From: a virus
Direction: 5' to 3' (one strand)
IMG/VR virus record: IMGVR_UViG_3300036780_000414
Coordinates: 18,796-82,795 of that record
DNA length: 64,000 nt
Part shown: positions 21,727 through 30,124 of the stretch, piece by piece
Layout: each line of letters starts with the position of its first letter
How positions within the stretch are numbered: the stretch's first letter is position 1
Notes under the pieces: model-generated
Seen by the model: the letters and a program-made list of their open reading frames with translations, nothing else
The model's database searches: none
Told to the model about the DNA's origin: nothing
Translations under genes and position numbers: made by a program

Positions 21727-22133
21727 CAGGGGGTCATCCCGTCTACTTCGGTCTTGATGCAGGCCGGGCAGTCCACCTTGCCGGTGCCGGGCAGCCCGTT
21801 GATCGGGTGGCCGCACCAGGTGACCGGCGGGATGACCGCGCCTTTCGCCGGGGTGACCAGCCGGTGCACCTGTCCGCCTGCCTGCCCGGTCGGGTGGTCG
21901 GTGTACGGCACCGACATGACATGGCCGTCGTACTTGCGCCACATCTGGGTGGTCTTCTCCCACAGGCTCGACCCGCGCGGCCCTGAGCACTGGAGGAACG
22001 CGGTGAACGCTTTCAGGTGGCCCTGCTCATTGTCCGGTACGGGGATGTCAGCCATGCCCTCTACGATCGACGGGCGCAGCGGCGTATTGATGTCATCCAG
22101 GCCCAGCCAGTGCTTGATCTCAGCCTCAGTCAC
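21726..22133 (-). CDS. hypothetical protein, 135 aa
   Basis: N-terminal helices (TEAEIKHWLGLDD), central KAFTAFLQCSGPRGSS, C-terminal TWCGHPINGLPGTGKVDCPAC with Cys/His for a zinc site. The GTGKVD string is not a Walker A in context. Unknown. Confidence 0.6.
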   Translation of the reverse strand: MTEAEIKHWLGLDDINTPLRPSIVEGMADIPVPDNEQGHLKAFTAFLQCSGPRGSSLWEKTTQMWRKYDGHVMSVPYTDHPTGQAGGQVHRLVTPAKGAVIPPVTWCGHPINGLPGTGKVDCPACIKTEVDGMTP

Positions 22134-22320
22134 CGCTTCGCGCTCCTGCCTCGGGCGGCTCCACGGCTTCTACTGTGATGTGCAGGCTGCCGGTCTGCCG
22201 GTAGGTTTCGTACTCGGCGGCGGTCATGTAGATGCGGCCGCGCACGTCAACCGCCGTCATGCCCTCATATGGCCCCATGTCGCAGTAGAAAGCTGAGCTG
22301 TAGTCCAGCTTCGCGTTCAT
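22126..22320 (-). CDS. small protein, CDxG paralogue A (64 aa)
   Basis: ATG 22320 after GAGAGAGGG. FYCDMGPYEGM, then RGRIYMTAAEYETYRQTGSLHITVE. The gene upstream (22339-22686) has YFCDAGQHQGQ and RGTAYMTTDEHADATRNG in register, so the two are paralogues of unequal length. Confidence 0.6.
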   Translation of the reverse strand: MNAKLDYSSAFYCDMGPYEGMTAVDVRGRIYMTAAEYETYRQTGSLHITVEAVEPPEAGARSGD

Positions 22321-22338
22321 GATCTTTCCCTCTCTCAG

Positions 22339-22686
22339 TTAGCCGGCGGGGGCTTCCAGGTACGCGGTGAACTTGACCTGAGCGCCGGCCCGGTACTCGT
22401 CAAGCTGCGCGGGGGTTAGAAGCGCGACTACCAGCGCTGCCACGCCGTAGCTGCCGTCCTCGTAGAGGGCGGCAGGGTCAGCGGCCTCATAGCGTGCCGG
22501 CAGTTCCGTGCGCTCCCCCGGCCCGGCTGGCTGCACGGTGACGGTCAGGCCGCCGTTCCGGGTGGCGTCGGCGTGCTCGTCGGTGGTCATGTACGCGGTG
22601 CCCCGGAACTGGCGTGCCAGCTGCCCCTGGTGCTGTCCGGCGTCGCAGAAGTACGGCTCCGGCATGAACTCAAAGCTGGTATCCAC
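22339..22686 (-). CDS. CDxG paralogue B (115 aa)
   Basis: ATG 22686 after GAGAGGAG. Shares its first 55 residues in pattern with 22126-22320 and adds a C-terminal helical/beta region (YGVAALVVALLTPAQLDEYR). Unknown function. Confidence 0.6.
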   Translation of the reverse strand: MDTSFEFMPEPYFCDAGQHQGQLARQFRGTAYMTTDEHADATRNGGLTVTVQPAGPGERTELPARYEAADPAALYEDGSYGVAALVVALLTPAQLDEYRAGAQVKFTAYLEAPAG

Positions 22687-22699
22687 GTGCTCTCCTCTC

Positions 22700-23188
22700 T
22701 CAAGAGCCGACGGGTTCGATCTCAGCTAGGACCGACCCGTACGGCGGGGTTCCGTCCAGGCGGCCCCCCTCTTCGTCTTCTTCTCCGGGCTTGCTGGCGA
22801 TGTAGTCCAGGTACAGGCGGTCGCCCGGCTGGCCGGGGACGTGCCGGTTCAGCCATTCCGCCTGCTGTACCTCGCCCTTGAACCGCTTGACCGCTGTCTC
22901 GATCACGGCGGCGGCGGACTTGAACTGAGCCGGGCCGTCGCCCTCGAAGCTGCTGGCCGCGTACCTGTTGAACCGTTCCCTGGTCCAGTCGGCGTCCACG
23001 TTCCATTCTGCCTGCGGGGGGATCTCGTGCCCTTCGTCGCACGTCAGCTTGCCGCGCGCCGACGGGGCGTTGTAGTGGGTGCCGCCGTGGCACGATCGCG
23101 GGTGCGGTCCTTCCACGCGGCCCTGGTAGTGGGTGGCGCCGGGCACTACCGCGCCGTAGTGCATGATCTTCAGCACGTAGTCGGTCAC
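22700..23188 (-). CDS. hypothetical protein, 162 aa
   Basis: GTG 23188 overlaps the upstream stop (GTGA). His/Gly-rich start (PHPRSCHGGTHYNAPS, CDEGHEI), then helical (RERFNRYAASSFEGDG, AVIETAVKRFKGEVQQAEWL) and an acidic tail. The Cys/His part could be a metal site. Unknown. Confidence 0.6.
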   Translation of the reverse strand: MTDYVLKIMHYGAVVPGATHYQGRVEGPHPRSCHGGTHYNAPSARGKLTCDEGHEIPPQAEWNVDADWTRERFNRYAASSFEGDGPAQFKSAAAVIETAVKRFKGEVQQAEWLNRHVPGQPGDRLYLDYIASKPGEEDEEGGRLDGTPPYGSVLAEIEPVGS

Positions 23189-23436
23189 AGCAGAACCTGG
23201 TACGTGTAGTGCTCCACGGCGTTCTCGTCCCGCCAGGTCAGCTTGTCGGTGGACACGGCAATCACCGCGTAGTCGATCGGCCCGACGCCGCTGGGCAGCT
23301 TCACCCAGTTCCCGGCCTTGACCTTCCGGCGCTGCTGCTCGGTGCTGCTGCGCGTGCCCTCCATTGACAGGGTGCGGCTGAACGGCAGGCCGGACACCCT
23401 GATCGTCCCGCCGCTCGGCGTCATCATCTCGATCAT
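23185..23436 (-). CDS. small beta-rich protein, 83 aa
   Basis: ATG 23436, AGGAAAG 8 nt upstream. Beta-like (GGTIRVSGLPFSRTLSMEG, NWVKLPSGVGPIDYAVIAV). First gene behind the promoter at 23470. Unknown. Confidence 0.6.
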   Translation of the reverse strand: MIEMMTPSGGTIRVSGLPFSRTLSMEGTRSSTEQQRRKVKAGNWVKLPSGVGPIDYAVIAVSTDKLTWRDENAVEHYTYQVLL

Positions 23437-23469
23437 TGCTGCTTCTTTCCTGTCGTCTCTCACACCACC

Positions 23470-23496
23470 ATTGTACCGCATACATGTGTGGAGTAC
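23470..23496 (-). promoter_or_regulatory. promoter with ACATGT element
   Basis: Minus strand ACATGTATGCGG then TACAAT (23470-23475) and GGTGGTGTG. Start codon 23436 lies about 30 bp away. Confidence 0.7.
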
Positions 23497-23516
23497 GGTG
23501 GGCTTCGGTGCCTGGC

Positions 23517-23747
23517 TCACCGGATGTCGTGGCGCTCGCGAACGTCAGCGGTACCGTGCTTGTAGAAGCGGTCCATGACGTCGAACAGCAGGTCGTAGAC
23601 CTCACCGCCGGGCAGGGTCATCTCCACGGTGCCCTGCTCGCGGATGCGCGGGTCGGTGCCGTTGTCGACCAGCCAGCGCTTGAGGCGGGCGTCGTTGCTG
23701 TTCCCGGCCGGGTAGTCGCGGTCGTCTTCGGGTGCTGGCGCGTTCAT
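23517..23747 (-). CDS. small acidic protein, 76 aa
   Basis: ATG 23747 (ATGA). Acidic start (APEDDRDYPAGN), then RLKRWLVDNGTD and a beta/helix end. The stop lies near the promoter at 23470. Unknown. Confidence 0.6.
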   Translation of the reverse strand: MNAPAPEDDRDYPAGNSNDARLKRWLVDNGTDPRIREQGTVEMTLPGGEVYDLLFDVMDRFYKHGTADVRERHDIR

Positions 23748-23959
23748 CCGCCGCCCCCGTTGAATACCTGCTCCTTGGGGTGGGTGCACGCCGGGTCGAG
23801 GCAGCAGTACCGGCCCGGTGCGGGCAGCGGCATGCCGGGGTAAGCAGCCCACATCATCTCCCCGTGCCGCTCAGCGCACGCCGCCCCGTCGACGCAGCGG
23901 AACACACCCGGCCGGATCTCCTTGACCTCGCGGATGGTGTTGCACCAATAGCACCTCAC
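23744..23959 (-). CDS. zinc-ribbon protein, 71 aa
   Basis: GTG 23959 behind GGCGAGG. Starts RCYWCNTIREVKEI ... FRCVDGAACAERH, a zinc ribbon, then CCLDPACTHP. Probably two zinc sites in 71 residues. Unknown function. Confidence 0.6.
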   Translation of the reverse strand: MRCYWCNTIREVKEIRPGVFRCVDGAACAERHGEMMWAAYPGMPLPAPGRYCCLDPACTHPKEQVFNGGGG

Positions 23960-23964
23960 CGGGT

Positions 23965-24984
23965 CTACCTCGCCAGCTTGAATACGGTCTTGTCGGATGC
24001 GCGCAGCGGCAGCCCGTCCGGTCCCTTGAGGTACGCGCGGACCCAGGTGAGTTCCTGGGCGCACGCGGTGCAGTGCTTGCCCGTGCCGGATGCGATGGCA
24101 TGGTGCCCGTCTGCGGGGCGTTCCTGGTGCCGGTAGTGGCCCTGGACCGGCCAGCGGCAGGAGTAGAACCTGGTGGAGGACTGCCCGTCGCCCGGCTCGG
24201 TGACCCCCGTGATGCGGCGCAGCAGCACCACGCGGACTTCCGCGTGCCTGATCGACTTCTGCGCCCGCTTCCTGGTGCCGACAGGTATACCGCGCTTCTC
24301 GCTGCTGGTGATCTCCATCCCCAGGTATATCCACAGCAGGTGGATAAGCCCGAGGAACGACGCCGTGGACTCATGATCGGCGGGGTTGCGCGGCTTCGAG
24401 AACCGCAGGCCGAACGGCATCAGGGTGGTATGCGTCAGCACCAGCGGGCCTAGCTGGCTGGTGGCCCGCTCACCAGCGGTGGTGTCGGTGTCGTGCCGCC
24501 ACAGTGACATCCGCGCGCACGGCAGCAGGTGCTCGCCGCCGTCGTTGCTCCACGTTTCGGTGAATTCCCATGACAGGGCGCGGGCCAGGAACCCGCCGTC
24601 GCTGGTGCCGATCCGCCACGGGTCGTCCAGCCACGCGAACCCCGCCGGGGAGGGGATCTCCCGCTCGTCGATGTGGTCGATGTCCCTCATGGCGTTGTCG
24701 TAGGTGGCCCGCATGTCAGCGACCATGCCGGCGGTCACCTGGTACGTCACCGCCTTGGCCAGGCCCCGGCCGAGCAGCCTCGCCAGCTGGCCCCCGTGCT
24801 CAACGGTGGGGATCACGTCGGGGCCTTGCGGGATGACCGGGTAGAACGACATTGTGTAGCCGTGGTCGGACAGGTTCCGCTGCATGTGGTAGCGGATGAA
24901 GTCAGCCAGGTCCGCGGACGGGCACTGCATCCGGCTGGCCAGCTGCGCGTGGACGTTCAGCACGCCGACCGGGTTCAGGTTCAC
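23965..24984 (-). CDS. hypothetical protein, 339 aa, PLR-type C-terminal motif
   Basis: ATG 24984. One of the longest unknowns. Helical N-terminal two thirds (QLASRMQCPSADLADFIRYHM, a hydrophobic ASFLGLIHLLWIYLGM near the middle) and a C-terminal block GHYRHQERPADGHH ... WVRAYLKGPDGLPLR. This resembles the 'GHWRxQ...IWIxPxxKGPxxxPL' ending of a widespread actinobacterial and phage hypothetical family. Role unknown. Confidence 0.65.
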   Translation of the reverse strand: MNLNPVGVLNVHAQLASRMQCPSADLADFIRYHMQRNLSDHGYTMSFYPVIPQGPDVIPTVEHGGQLARLLGRGLAKAVTYQVTAGMVADMRATYDNAMRDIDHIDEREIPSPAGFAWLDDPWRIGTSDGGFLARALSWEFTETWSNDGGEHLLPCARMSLWRHDTDTTAGERATSQLGPLVLTHTTLMPFGLRFSKPRNPADHESTASFLGLIHLLWIYLGMEITSSEKRGIPVGTRKRAQKSIRHAEVRVVLLRRITGVTEPGDGQSSTRFYSCRWPVQGHYRHQERPADGHHAIASGTGKHCTACAQELTWVRAYLKGPDGLPLRASDKTVFKLAR

Positions 24985-25265
24985 AGGATCTGCCTCAGGT
25001 TGAGTACCAGCGCCCAGATGGCTTCCGGCGGGTACCGGAGGCTGATCCAGTACTCCCTGACTTTCCGCTTGTACTCGGGGGCCTGCTTGCGGTAGCCGGT
25101 GACCTTGACTTCGATCACGTCACCGCGATGGCCGCTGTCCTCGGACAGGATCACCGTCAGGCCGGTCGCGACGACGGTTGTCACCGGCCCGCTGTAGTAC
25201 TCGATCTGCTCCGTGTCGTCCAGCTCAGCGGTGACTTTCCGGTAGCGGTGCACGCTGGTCTTCAC
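24981..25265 (-). CDS. hypothetical protein, 94 aa
   Basis: Beta-rich (IEYYSGPVTTVVATGLTVIL) with a basic helical part (KQAPEYKRKVREYWISL). ATG 25265. Coupled to the 339-residue gene. Unknown. Confidence 0.6.
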   Translation of the reverse strand: MKTSVHRYRKVTAELDDTEQIEYYSGPVTTVVATGLTVILSEDSGHRGDVIEVKVTGYRKQAPEYKRKVREYWISLRYPPEAIWALVLNLRQIL

Positions 25266-25268
25266 CGC

Positions 25269-25667
25269 TCAGCCCTCCCGGCTGGTGTGCCAGCTGAGCC
25301 CGTGCGGGTGCTGCGGCTCACGGCACCCGCACAGCTGCACCTCACCGATCGCGAGGCTGGCGGGGACGCTGAACAGCGGCTGAAGCCGGTACCTTCGGGT
25401 GATCTCCCCGCCCTTGTCGGCCGGGTAGATGTCGCACCAGTTGCCGGCACCGAAGATCTCGATCACCCTGGCGCGGGCCTGCGCGGCGGTGTCCGCGAGG
25501 ATCACCGCGCAGAACTTCCCGAGTGGCAGGCCACCCAGCTCGGGGGCGGCCAGCTGCACGCGCCCGCTGCGGAGCACGTGGTCACCGCCGAACGTGACAA
25601 TCCACTGCGTCTCCGGCAGCTCGGGTTTCGCTGGCCCGCGATCGGGGCTCGGGTAGTAAGCGACCAT
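25269..25667 (-). CDS. hypothetical protein, 132 aa
   Basis: ATG 25667 after GAGAGAGGGAG. WIVTFGGDHVLRSGRVQL, then an alpha/beta core (FCAVILADTAAQARARVIEIFG) and LCGCREPQHPHG. A cluster of Cys and His at the C-terminus. Unknown. Confidence 0.6.
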   Translation of the reverse strand: MVAYYPSPDRGPAKPELPETQWIVTFGGDHVLRSGRVQLAAPELGGLPLGKFCAVILADTAAQARARVIEIFGAGNWCDIYPADKGGEITRRYRLQPLFSVPASLAIGEVQLCGCREPQHPHGLSWHTSREG

Positions 25668-25690
25668 CGTGTTCTCCCTCTCTCCAGGGT

Positions 25691-25981
25691 CTACTGCGGG
25701 CCAGGGAGCCCGGCGGCGAAGCACAGCGCCATGATGACCTGCTGCCGGCTCGGTACGGTCCCCGCCGGGAAGCGAGTCAGGGTGACAGCCTCCGTGCACT
25801 GCCACAGTGTCTGCCCGATCGCGCTCATCTGCGGGGCCACCACGATCGACCGGGCGTCCTCCCAGGTGACCGGATCCGGGTTGCGGATGCACGCCGTCAG
25901 GCGTTTCTTGATGCCCGTCCCCAGCTCCCGGCCGGTCTCACGCTCGAACTGGGGCCAGGTGAACGGCAGCCCGTCAGACAT
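25691..25981 (-). CDS. hypothetical protein, 96 aa
   Basis: ATG 25981, overlapping the DUF6283-like gene by 8 bp. Helical, ending AGTVPSRQQVIMALCFAAGL. No motif. Unknown. Confidence 0.6.
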   Translation of the reverse strand: MSDGLPFTWPQFERETGRELGTGIKKRLTACIRNPDPVTWEDARSIVVAPQMSAIGQTLWQCTEAVTLTRFPAGTVPSRQQVIMALCFAAGLPGPQ

Positions 25982-26405
25982 CGGCGTCTTCCTCTCTCTC
26001 ATCGGCCGCCCGACGCCGGGCGATGATCTTCATCAGGTACCGCGCTCTCGCGCGGGCGTCTGGGCCAGGGTCTCCCAGGTCCCGCCTGCCGTGCTCAGCT
26101 GCCTCAGCCCCGCTGGCGAACAGCGGCACCGGGGACTGGTAGTCGAATACGGCCGGGTCAATGTCACGCCCGTGCAGCCGCATCGCGAGGTTGTTATCCA
26201 TGTCGTGGGTGCCGACCCATCCGGCGCACAGCAGGTCAGGGGTCGAATGGCAGTGGAACAAGCTGAATGCGCCGACGGTTGCCTGCTCGCCCGTCTCCCC
26301 GTCGTACTGGGGTAGCTTGTCGTATTCGCTGGCCGCCCAGATGCCCGATGGCACATCCTTCCGGTACGGGCAGGACGGGCACGGGCGGGGGCGCACGGTG
26401 GTCAT
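25974..26405 (-). CDS. DUF6283-like protein
   Basis: 143 residues. RPCPSCPYRKDVPSGIWAA, then EYDKLPQYDGET, FHCHSTPDLLCAGW: this arrangement of Cys, His and aromatic residues is characteristic of DUF6283 proteins found across Streptomyces and its phages. Probably zinc-bound; function of the family is unknown to me. Confidence 0.7.
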   Translation of the reverse strand: MTTVRPRPCPSCPYRKDVPSGIWAASEYDKLPQYDGETGEQATVGAFSLFHCHSTPDLLCAGWVGTHDMDNNLAMRLHGRDIDPAVFDYQSPVPLFASGAEAAEHGRRDLGDPGPDARARARYLMKIIARRRAADEREEDADV

Positions 26406-26409
26406 CGTG

Positions 26410-26856
26410 TCACCATCCGGCTGACCGTGAGATGCGGCGGATGACGTGCGCGGTGAACGCGTCCCGGTCAGCGCCGTTGCGCAGCTTCTTGGCGAGCTCC
26501 ACCAGCGGGTCCAGCAGCTCGTCCAGCGGGTCGGTGCCCTTAGCTTTCCGCTCGGCGGCTTTACGGGCGAGGTAGGTCTCGGCTGCGATCTCCTCAGCCC
26601 GCCATGCTTGCAGCAGCTCAGGGTCGGTCTCCCGGCCGGTGTAGGACTGCGGGCCGTAGATCCCGCTGAGCGTACCGTCAGTGTGCTCGATCTTGAACTC
26701 GTACTTGCCGCCGATCGGGTGGCTGCTACGGCCGATTAGGTAGGTGAGGGTGCCTTCGCTGTCCATCCACCCGACGACGCGCTTACCGCTGCTGCCGACC
26801 CGCGCGCCGACGCACGTCCACGTCTCAGTGACCGGCTCAGGCGTGGTCACGGCCAC
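26410..26856 (-). CDS. hypothetical protein, 148 aa
   Basis: Beta-rich first half (TWTCVGARVGSSGKRVVGWM, KYEFKIEHTDGTLSGIYG) and a Lys/Ala helical second half (ETYLARKAAERKAKG) ending in a basic helix. Unknown. Overlaps 26847-27203 by 10 bp. Confidence 0.6.
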   Translation of the reverse strand: MAVTTPEPVTETWTCVGARVGSSGKRVVGWMDSEGTLTYLIGRSSHPIGGKYEFKIEHTDGTLSGIYGPQSYTGRETDPELLQAWRAEEIAAETYLARKAAERKAKGTDPLDELLDPLVELAKKLRNGADRDAFTAHVIRRISRSAGW

Positions 26857-27203
26857 TGGCTCCCCGCCTCGAACGCGGTACGCCGCCCGGCATCCTCATC
26901 GGGCAGGCTCTGCACCGCCCACTGGCCGACCCGCTGGCCGTTGTCGTCCATGATCCCGCTGCTTAGCAGCGTGCCTCTGAGCATCGGCTCCTCCACGTCC
27001 TGGCCTGCGGGCGGCGCGACGGTGACCATGCCCAGCTCATCGCGGACACCTTGGAACAAGGCGGTCAGCTCTGCGTCCTCGGCTGCCTCCGGGTGCCGTT
27101 CGATCAGCTTGGCCCGGAGTGCTTCGAGCCGCCCGATCGCCCAGGCGGGGTTCCAGTCAGCATTGGGGACCGCTGTGGTAGCTGGCTGCGGGTCAGCGCT
27201 CAT
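26847..27203 (-). CDS. hypothetical protein, 118 aa
   Basis: ATG 27203. WAIGRLEALRAKLIERHPEAAEDAEL and AGQDVEEPMLRGTLLSSG; last third beta-like. No motif. Unknown. Confidence 0.6.
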   Translation of the reverse strand: MSADPQPATTAVPNADWNPAWAIGRLEALRAKLIERHPEAAEDAELTALFQGVRDELGMVTVAPPAGQDVEEPMLRGTLLSSGIMDDNGQRVGQWAVQSLPDEDAGRRTAFEAGSQWP

Positions 27204-27759
27204 CGTCGTTGTCCTCTCCCAGGTAGGGGTCTGCGCAGACCTGGTACTGGCCGAACACCAGCGTCTCGCCGCTGCGGCAGGTGGTGTCAGCGTCGAACGT
27301 GACGACCCGGCCGAACTTGTCGAGCCAGAAGCGGTCATACTTGGCGTCGTTTGCGGTGAACAGCGCCTCGGGTACCAGGCCGATCAGCCCGGAGTCGACC
27401 AGGTACTCACCGCCGTGCTGATCGGTGCCGTTGTCAGAGCCGAACGCGTTGAACGCGAGCACCTGCACGCTGCGGGCTACGCCGACCGGCTTGGCGTCGA
27501 ACATGCCCGCGTCCTCGATCAGCAGCGGCCACTCGGATTCGGGTACCGCGTAGCAGGGGTCACCGAGGAAGTAGGTGCCGGGCGGTACCCGCACCTCCCA
27601 GTCGGTGGGCTTGTACGTCATCGGGGCGGGCAGCGCGAGCACGCCGAGCCCGGCGTTCCAGCCGCGCTGGTAGTCGTTCTCCGGGTGGCTGTAGGGGTTG
27701 GGCCGGGAGTGGCTGGCGTAGTCTCTGGCCTGCTTGACACCCGTGTCGTAGTCGTTCAC
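27193..27759 (-). CDS. hypothetical protein with GDPCY motif, 188 aa
   Basis: GTG 27759 in a TAGTG overlap with the upstream stop. After an Asn/Tyr-rich start the core PPGTYFLGDPCYAVPESEW opens a beta-rich domain ending in VFGQYQVCADPYLG. The 'GDPCYxVP' opening is recurrent in phage and actinobacterial small proteins of unknown role. Confidence 0.65.
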   Translation of the reverse strand: MNDYDTGVKQARDYASHSRPNPYSHPENDYQRGWNAGLGVLALPAPMTYKPTDWEVRVPPGTYFLGDPCYAVPESEWPLLIEDAGMFDAKPVGVARSVQVLAFNAFGSDNGTDQHGGEYLVDSGLIGLVPEALFTANDAKYDRFWLDKFGRVVTFDADTTCRSGETLVFGQYQVCADPYLGEDNDDER

Positions 27760-28295
27760 TACGCTGTCCCTCTCTCGGTGTCGAGCTGCTGGCCGGTGCG
27801 TGACTCGGGGCACTGGTAGCAGCGGTAGGTGGCGTCCGGGTGGTGGCCGCCGCTGCTGACCAGCTCCCAGCGGTGCGGTTCGGCGCTGGTGCCGTGGGCG
27901 GGTGTCCAGGTGCAGGTGGCGTACCGGGTCCAGTGGACGAAATGGCTGCTGGCCCCGGTGTTGTGCGCGTGCTGCATCGCGTACGGGAGGACATGATGGT
28001 GGGTGGTCATGTGGTCGAGCCACAGCGGCTCATCCCACGCTGCGGTCAGGTCGCATGCGGCCTCAGCGTCGTCGTGGTCAACCTCGATCGCGCTGTACCC
28101 CTGGCTGCGCAGGTGCGCGGTCAGCTGCCCGGCGGTGCCGGTGAACGTCTCATCGGGGCCGGCTCCCGCGTGGTTGGCGTGGCTCTCGGTGCTGACGCAG
28201 GCCAGCCCCTCGACGCCGTGCGTGACGTGCGTGTCGTAGTACCAGGTGCGCGTGCCTGCTGGCACCTGGTGCTTGAACTTGAACTGCTCGCTCAT
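27759..28295 (-). CDS. hypothetical His-rich protein, 178 aa
   Basis: ATG 28295 overlaps the HerA-like stop (ATGA). His-rich strings (THGVEG, SHANHAGAG, DHMTTHHHVLPYAMQHAHN) and TYRCYQCPESR near the end. Several His could bind metal. Unknown. Confidence 0.6.
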   Translation of the reverse strand: MSEQFKFKHQVPAGTRTWYYDTHVTHGVEGLACVSTESHANHAGAGPDETFTGTAGQLTAHLRSQGYSAIEVDHDDAEAACDLTAAWDEPLWLDHMTTHHHVLPYAMQHAHNTGASSHFVHWTRYATCTWTPAHGTSAEPHRWELVSSGGHHPDATYRCYQCPESRTGQQLDTERGTA

Positions 28296-30124
28296 CGCCT
28301 CACCCTCTCTCTAACATCAGTGTACCACACACATGTAAGCAGTAGCGGGTGGCCGGGCGGTTCCTTTGAGCACCTGGTCACCCTGCACGGCGCCGCCCGG
28401 TAGCTGAACGCCTGCCCGTGGCCCGGTAACGACCTGACGGCAGGTGCCGCCTGACTCGCGAGGAAGAACACGTCAGCGGCCCGTATCCCCGTGCCGTCCT
28501 CGGTCACCAGGTTGTTGCTCCGCAAGGTTGACAGGTAAGAGCCGAAGGTGCTGCCCACCGGGTTGATGCCGGCGAGGGTCGCCAGGTCGGAACGGGAAAC
28601 TGGTTCCGGGTAGCGTTCCAGCAGGCAATCGAGCATCCCCCGCGCCCCGGCCTTGAGGACGCTGCGCCAGCGGGCGCGGATCTCCTCGGGCCTCGGCGGC
28701 GCGGCGTCCGCTGCGGCACCTGCGGCCGCCAGCCCGTCAGCCGTGATCACCACGAACACGCCGTCCTGGACGACCAAGCCGTTCATCCGCAGCGCCGAGA
28801 GATAGGAGCCGAAGGTGCTGCCGGACCCCTTGATGCCGGCAAGGGCGGCGAGCTGGCCACGGGTCATCTTCAGCGGGTGATGCCGTGCAAGCTGTTCGAG
28901 CATGTCCCGCGCGCCTGCCTTCAGCGCCCTCGAACCGCCGGCCGGCACCGGCCGGGCCACTTCACCATGCGACGGCTCCACAGCCTGGCGCTGCGGCTGC
29001 ACGGTTACCGGCGGCTTGGCGGCCCGGCTGAGCGCCAGTTCGACGCTCCCCGCAATATCCCGCAGGCCAGTGATGGCCTGCTCAAGCGCAGCGATGTCAC
29101 CGGCTGTCAGGACGGGCACCTCAACGCGCTCCGGTTCGCGGTGGCTAGCCTGGGCCAGCTGCGCGCGCAGCGTAGCGACTTCCCGGCGGAGGCTAGCAGC
29201 CGGGTCGTCGGGGACGCCGCCCTGTTGCAGCAGCACCGCCATCCGCTCAAGGTCTGCGGGGTTCACCGGCGCGAACCGGCGCGGCGTGACAGCCTGCTCG
29301 CCGACCTTCGGCGTAGCTGAGGAGTCGAACGTGCTGCGAGGGCGGACCTGGATCTTCCGCATGACTTCCAGCCAGCCCGGCGACCACACCCACGCTGTTC
29401 CTACGGGCAGCGACGGCAGGGAGTCCTTCAGCTCCCTCGCGTCCTCGTCGCTGGCGTGCAGCCGGATCCACTCGTCTATCGCGGCGACGTCGAGCTTGCC
29501 GAGCAGCCGCATCGCGATCAGTACCTCCACCTGCGAGCGGATCGCGGAGTGCAGCTGAGCAGGGCGCAGGGTGATGCTCGTTGAGCCGATGCCGGGCTTG
29601 CGGCCGCGCAGCACGATGTCCTCATAGGCGCCGAGCAGCCGGGGGTCACGCTCACCGGCCTGGCTGGCGAAGCGGTCTGCCTCGTCTATGACCAGGTGCA
29701 GCGGTTCCCGGTTCGCGCGGAACAGGCGCTCCATGAAATCGGTGGCGAACTTCCGCTGCTGCGTCTTCGACATCAGGAACATGTCCAGGACGACAGGTAG
29801 CCGCTCAGATGCCACCAGGTCCGCGACGGCTGTTCCCGACCTCGGGTCAAGTGGCAAGTCGGCGTGCTCACCGCCGAGGATCGTCACCGGCAGCCCTGGC
29901 CCCTGCCCGTCAGCGGAGGACCGCAGGCCCCACCAGGAGCCCATCGGGTCAAGCACGCACGCGGGCAGGCCCGCGCCGATCAGCTCCTCAACCAGGACTG
30001 ACGCAGTAGCGGTCTTCCCGCTGCCGCGCTTGCCGAAGATCAGGAACGTCTCGGTTACCGCGTCGATCGGCAATGCGAGGTCGCCTGCGATCCGCAGGTC
30101 ACTAGCTGCGGGCGCGGCTGGCAT
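28292..30124 (-). CDS. HerA/FtsK-like ATPase with two C-terminal winged-helix repeats
   Basis: 610 residues; ATG 30124 has GAGGAGG 6 nt upstream. Walker A GKRGSGKT at 31-38 and Walker B HLVIDEAD at 143-150 give a HerA/VirB4/FtsK-class P-loop motor, a family that translocates DNA. Then a helical part (160-395) and two copies of a winged-helix unit: 400-466 (LKAGARDMLEQLARHHPLKM ... GSTFGSYLSALR) and 489-556 (same pattern). Such C-terminal wings are how FtsK and TraB read short DNA motifs. The last 50 residues run through a promoter element and look unconserved. Could package, segregate or transfer phage DNA, or assist recombination; the GTCGCA array at 14419 is a candidate target. Confidence 0.75.
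   Translation of the reverse strand: MPAAPAASDLRIAGDLALPIDAVTETFLIFGKRGSGKTATASVLVEELIGAGLPACVLDPMGSWWGLRSSADGQGPGLPVTILGGEHADLPLDPRSGTAVADLVASERLPVVLDMFLMSKTQQRKFATDFMERLFRANREPLHLVIDEADRFASQAGERDPRLLGAYEDIVLRGRKPGIGSTSITLRPAQLHSAIRSQVEVLIAMRLLGKLDVAAIDEWIRLHASDEDARELKDSLPSLPVGTAWVWSPGWLEVMRKIQVRPRSTFDSSATPKVGEQAVTPRRFAPVNPADLERMAVLLQQGGVPDDPAASLRREVATLRAQLAQASHREPERVEVPVLTAGDIAALEQAITGLRDIAGSVELALSRAAKPPVTVQPQRQAVEPSHGEVARPVPAGGSRALKAGARDMLEQLARHHPLKMTRGQLAALAGIKGSGSTFGSYLSALRMNGLVVQDGVFVVITADGLAAAGAAADAAPPRPEEIRARWRSVLKAGARGMLDCLLERYPEPVSRSDLATLAGINPVGSTFGSYLSTLRSNNLVTEDGTGIRAADVFFLASQAAPAVRSLPGHGQAFSYRAAPCRVTRCSKEPPGHPLLLTCVWYTDVRERVRR
28319..28346 (-). promoter_or_regulatory. promoter with ACATGT element inside HerA-like gene end
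   Basis: Minus strand ACATGTGTGTGG then TACACT (28319-28324). It lies within the last codons of the HerA-like gene and about 25 bp before the start at 28295. Confidence 0.65.

Noticed and set aside
21726-22133. GTGK string as a P-loop ATPase
   Set aside because: Sits in a short Cys/His-rich tail without the preceding strand or a Walker B.
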